DNA of 64,000 bases from an uncultured Lachnospiraceae bacterium. GTDB lineage: Bacteria; Bacillota; Clostridia; Lachnospirales; Lachnospiraceae. Position numbers and translations under genes: made by a program. The stretch is from positions 186,001 to 250,000 of the forward strand of contig CAJTPU010000001.1 of the NCBI GenBank assembly GCA_910578335.1. Direction: 5' to 3'. The notes under the pieces were generated by a model. The model was given only the letters and a program-made list of their open reading frames with translations. It made no database searches and had not been told where the DNA came from. Shown in pieces: positions 61,062 to 64,000 of this stretch. Within the stretch, counting starts at the first letter, position 1; each line of letters starts with the position of its first letter.

Positions 61062-62054
61062 TTAATCCTCTTTATAGCCCGCCAAAAACTCTACGTATTT
61101 GCCCGTTCCAATCGCCACGGCAGTCATCGGGTCCTCTGCCGTCATGGTGTTGATTCCGGTTCTGTCCGAAATCAAATCCTCCAGTCCGCGCAGCAGGCTG
61201 CCGCCTCCGGTCAATACAATACCTCTGTCGGCAATATCCGCCGCAAGCTCCGGCGGCGTCTTCTCCAATACGCTGTGAATCGTCTCCACAATCTGTGCCG
61301 TGGTTTCCTTAAGCGCCTCTTCCGTTTCTTCGGAAGAAACCCTGACTGTCTTGGGCAGACCTGTTACCAGATTACGCCCTCTGACATCCATATAATCCAC
61401 CTCTGCACGTTTGAATGCCGAACCTATCTTTATCTTCAAATCCTCTGCCGTTCTTTCACCAATCAGCAGATTATGTTTCTTACGCATGTAGCGCACAATG
61501 GCTTCGTCAAAATCGTCTCCCGCAATCTTGATGGAAGCGCTGACCACCGTACCGCCAAGGGAAATCACCGCGATATCCGAAGTACCGCCTCCGATATCCA
61601 CTATCATATTGCCGCAAGGCTTTGAAATATCAATTCCGGCGCCAATTGCAGCCGCAATGGGTTCTTCGATGATGGATACCTCTCTTGCGCCCGCCTGATA
61701 AGTTGCGTCCTCTACCGCTTTCTTCTCCACTTCCGTTACACCGCTGGGCACGCAGACCGCGATGCGCGGCTTGCGGAAGGTTCTCCTTCCCAATGCCTTC
61801 TGGATAAAGTACTTCATCATTTTCTCAGTCACGGTGTAGTCTGAAATAACGCCCTGACGCAGCGGTCTTACCGCAATAATATTGCCGGGCGTCCTTCCCA
61901 GCATAAGACGCGCGTCCTCACCAATTGCTTTTATCTTATTCGTATCTCTATCGAAAGCCACAACAGAAGGCTCCTTTAACACAACGCCCTTGCCTCTGAT
62001 GTAAACCAGTATGCTGGCTGTTCCCAAATCAATTCCGATATCTGTATACTGCAT
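61062..62054 (-). CDS. mreB: MreB/Mbl actin-like rod-shape protein
   Basis: A 330-aa actin-fold protein. The N-terminal phosphate 1 motif DIGIDLGTASILVY, the phosphate 2 motif MIVDIGGGTSDIAVISLGG, and GIVLTGGGSLLRGL (adenosine motif) are clear; PEEPIAAAIGAG is seen here as IEEPIAAAIGAG. It directs side-wall synthesis. The ATG at 62054 follows AAAGGGG; a frame from 62081 lacks a site. Linkage to flhO/flhP favours the Mbl-type paralogue as in Bacillus, but sequence alone does not decide. Confidence 0.93.
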   Translation of the reverse strand: MQYTDIGIDLGTASILVYIRGKGVVLKEPSVVAFDRDTNKIKAIGEDARLMLGRTPGNIIAVRPLRQGVISDYTVTEKMMKYFIQKALGRRTFRKPRIAVCVPSGVTEVEKKAVEDATYQAGAREVSIIEEPIAAAIGAGIDISKPCGNMIVDIGGGTSDIAVISLGGTVVSASIKIAGDDFDEAIVRYMRKKHNLLIGERTAEDLKIKIGSAFKRAEVDYMDVRGRNLVTGLPKTVRVSSEETEEALKETTAQIVETIHSVLEKTPPELAADIADRGIVLTGGGSLLRGLEDLISDRTGINTMTAEDPMTAVAIGTGKYVEFLAGYKED

Positions 62055-62130
62055 AAACATACCCCTTTCATGGCAGTGCACTCCGCTATATTGCTGCTCT
62101 AAGCGAACCTGTTTTCAAACATTCGAAGTT

Positions 62131-62136
62131 ATTATA
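62131..62136 (-). promoter_or_regulatory. Likely -10 of the mreB-flhO-flhP-flgJ operon
   Basis: The minus strand reads GGTTATAATAAC, a perfect TATAAT about 75 bases before the mreB start; the hexamer at -35 is weak. No flagellar sigma-D type sequence was recognised here. Confidence 0.45.
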
Positions 62137-62190
62137 ACCTAAATCACTCCATTTTCATAGGGGTTTATTAAAATTTTAGTAAATTAAATT

Positions 62191-62236
62191 GGATGCAGAA
62201 AAATGAACGGTTCCTTCCGTTCCAATTCCTGCATCC
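62191..62236 (-). terminator. Nested hairpin terminator downstream of uvrA
   Basis: Outer arms GGATGCAG and CTGCATCC enclose an inner stem GAACGG/CCGTTC. On the minus strand it is followed by an AT-rich stretch (AATTTAATTTACT) rather than a clean T-run. It stands 49 bases after the uvrA stop and before the mreB promoter. Confidence 0.6.
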
Positions 62237-62284
62237 TTGCTTACATGTAATATAATCGGCATGATGTGTCAAAAACTTTAGGGC

Positions 62285-64000
62285 TTATTTTAGCATCTTC
62301 TTAATATACTGTCCCGTATAAGATTTGGGATTTGCCGCCACTTGCTCCGGCGTCCCCTGTGCGATGACCGTGCCGCCGCCGTCACCGCCCTCCGGTCCGA
62401 TGTCAATAATATAATCCGCCGTTTTGATAACGTCCAGATTGTGCTCAATCACCACCACCGTGTTACCGCCCTCCGCAAGTCTCTGCAATATCTCTATCAG
62501 TTTATGCACATCGGCAAAATGTAATCCCGTAGTAGGCTCGTCCAGAATATATATTGTCTTTCCGGTACTCCGCTTGCTTAACTCGCTCGCCAGCTTGATG
62601 CGCTGCGCCTCGCCGCCGGAAAGCTCTGTGGAAGGCTGTCCCAGTTTGACATAGGATAACCCCACGTCATACAGTGTTTCAATTTTTCGCCGTATGGAAG
62701 GCACGTTTTCAAAGAAAGACACCGCCTCCTCCACTGTCATATCCAAAACGTCGTATATGCTCTTTCCTTTGTACTTTACATCCAAAGTTTCCCGATTGTA
62801 GCGCTTGCCGCCGCAGACCTCGCAAGGCACGTAGACGTCGGGCAGAAAATGCATCTCAATTTTGATGATACCGTCGCCGCTGCACGCCTCGCACCGTCCG
62901 CCCTTTACATTAAAGCTGAATCTGCCTTTTTTATAGCCCTTCGCCTTTGCATCCGCCGTGGAGGCAAACAAATCCCTGATTTGGTCAAACACGCCGGTAT
63001 ACGTCGCCGGATTGGAACGGGGCGTCCGTCCTATCGGGGACTGGTCAATATTAATCACCTTGTCAAGCTGCTCTATTCCTAAAATTCTTTTGTGCTTTCC
63101 GGGAATCGTCCTCGCGCGGTTCAAGCTCTTTGCCAAGTGTTTGTACAAAATCTCATTGACCAGAGAACTTTTGCCGGAACCTGACACGCCCGTCACAGCC
63201 GTCATCACGCCGAGCGGAAAAGTAACATCTATATTTTTCAGGTTGTTTTCCTGCGCGCCCTGTACAGTCAGACTTCCCGTAGCCTTCCGCCTTACCGCCG
63301 GCACGGGTATTTTCCTGGCGCCGCTTAAGTACTGACCTGTGATGGACTCCGGCACCTTCATGATTTCCTCCGCCGTACCGCATGCCACCACCTTACCGCC
63401 GTGTGAGCCAGCCCCCGGACCGATATCCACAATATAGTCCGCCGCCAGCATGGTATCTTCATCATGTTCCACTACAATCAGGGTATTTCCCAGATTCCTA
63501 AGGTTTTTGAGCGCATTCAGCAGCTTGTCATTGTCCCTCTGATGCAGTCCGATACTCGGCTCGTCCAAAATGTAGCATACACCCACCAGTCCTGAGCCAA
63601 TCTGCGTGGCAAGGCGGATGCGCTGGGCTTCCCCGCCGGAAAGCGTAGCCGTTGCACGCGCAAGCGACAGATAATTTAATCCGACGTTTACCAAAAATCC
63701 AACTCGCGCCCGGATTTCCTTTAGAATCTGCTTTCCGATTAATTCCTGCTGCGTCGTCAGTTTCATACCGCTTAGGAAATCCTGCAGCTTATCTATGGAC
63801 ATGGAGGTAATCTCATAAATATTTTTCCCGCAGACCGTAACAGCCAGCGACTCCTTTTTGAGACGCATACCGCCGCAAAGCTTGCAGGGCGTAATCCGCA
63901 TAAAGGTTTCATATTCCTGCTTCATAATGTCGGAAGCCGTCTCTCTGTATTTGCGCTCCACATTTTTAGTCAGCCCTTCAAAAGCCACCGGATAGACGCC
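62285..64000 (-). CDS. uvrA: Excinuclease ABC subunit A (partial, C-terminal part)
   Basis: The 3' part of uvrA: 571 codons are visible and the frame is open through the right edge (YPVAFEGLTKNVERKYRE...). A first CKLCGG zinc region, two ABC signatures LSGGEAQRI, the second Walker A AVTGVSGSGKSSLVN, the C-terminal zinc finger CEACSGDG...CEVCGGKR, and two Walker B/H-loop ends (YILDEPSIGLHQRD, YILDEPTTGLHFAD) are present. UvrA finds DNA damage in nucleotide excision repair. The missing N-terminal part, roughly 370 residues, lies beyond the window. Confidence 0.96.
   Translation of the reverse strand, partial: GVYPVAFEGLTKNVERKYRETASDIMKQEYETFMRITPCKLCGGMRLKKESLAVTVCGKNIYEITSMSIDKLQDFLSGMKLTTQQELIGKQILKEIRARVGFLVNVGLNYLSLARATATLSGGEAQRIRLATQIGSGLVGVCYILDEPSIGLHQRDNDKLLNALKNLRNLGNTLIVVEHDEDTMLAADYIVDIGPGAGSHGGKVVACGTAEEIMKVPESITGQYLSGARKIPVPAVRRKATGSLTVQGAQENNLKNIDVTFPLGVMTAVTGVSGSGKSSLVNEILYKHLAKSLNRARTIPGKHKRILGIEQLDKVINIDQSPIGRTPRSNPATYTGVFDQIRDLFASTADAKAKGYKKGRFSFNVKGGRCEACSGDGIIKIEMHFLPDVYVPCEVCGGKRYNRETLDVKYKGKSIYDVLDMTVEEAVSFFENVPSIRRKIETLYDVGLSYVKLGQPSTELSGGEAQRIKLASELSKRSTGKTIYILDEPTTGLHFADVHKLIEILQRLAEGGNTVVVIEHNLDVIKTADYIIDIGPEGGDGGGTVIAQGTPEQVAANPKSYTGQYIKKMLK

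Noticed and set aside
1..64000. CRISPR array, tRNA, rRNA, insertion sequence or prophage
   Set aside because: No spaced short repeats, clover-leaf genes, transposase or phage proteins were recognised on either strand by reading; covariance and IS searches were not run.

Overview
The window looks like chromosome of a motile, probably spore-forming Gram-positive anaerobe of the Lachnospiraceae/Clostridia type. This is inferred from gene content only: a Spo0A-type DNA-binding domain, the mreB-flhO-flhP order, the cdaA-cdaR-glmM operon, YvyF, HPr, and strong AGGAGG ribosome sites with occasional GTG/TTG starts. About two thirds is a large surface-glycan locus; the right third is housekeeping. No rRNA, tRNA, CRISPR array, transposase or integrase was seen, and no stretch over 300 bases lacks a gene.

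Region A (1-11.7 kb, all minus) is one operon from a promoter at 11659-11687. In transcription order it holds a Wzy_C (O-antigen ligase family) membrane protein, a complete PglF-PglE-PglC-PglD-like set for UDP-di-N-acetylbacillosamine and its transfer to a lipid carrier, a GT4 transferase, a TviB/WbpO-type UDP-HexNAc dehydrogenase, a methyltransferase, a WbpP/TviC-type UDP-GlcNAc 4-epimerase, and a formyltransferase-fold protein cut by the window edge. It resembles a Neisseria-style O-glycosylation operon or a short-repeat polysaccharide operon.

Region B (11.7-23.3 kb, mixed strands) is an acylation island. It has three MBOAT acyltransferases, four SGNH-type partner proteins, an FkbH-like HAD protein, a free acyl carrier protein and a VOC protein. 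The five-gene unit SGNH-MBOAT-SGNH-FkbH-ACP (20.5 to 14.8 kb) suggests an ACP-borne short acyl group, possibly glyceryl, destined for an exported glycan. Part of this island (about 16.9-19.3 kb) is visibly AT-rich.

Region C (23.3-42.4 kb, minus) is a second glycan locus. A promoter at 39733-39762 leads a 14-gene unit: polyprenyl glycosylphosphotransferase, Wzz-like protein with a degenerate kinase-like tail, GT2, EpsG-like polymerase, four more glycosyltransferases, pseF, a pseI-GNAT fusion, pseG, pseC, a large GT-C-like membrane protein and a GtrB-like transferase. Three further genes (39.8-42.4 kb) have their own promoter. No flippase and no pseB are present.

Region D (42.5-49.96 kb) holds a GDP-L-fucose operon (gmd, fcl, manC, a GtrB-like GT2), a free-standing Spo0A C-terminal-domain protein with its own terminator, a divergent AraC-family regulator, a DUF212 protein and a DUF3048 lipoprotein.

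Region E (50-64 kb, minus) is core: ptsH, glmM, cdaR, cdaA, two membrane proteins of unknown role, yvyF, comF, recD2, then the flagellar rod genes flgJ-like, flhP and flhO behind mreB, and the 3' part of uvrA.
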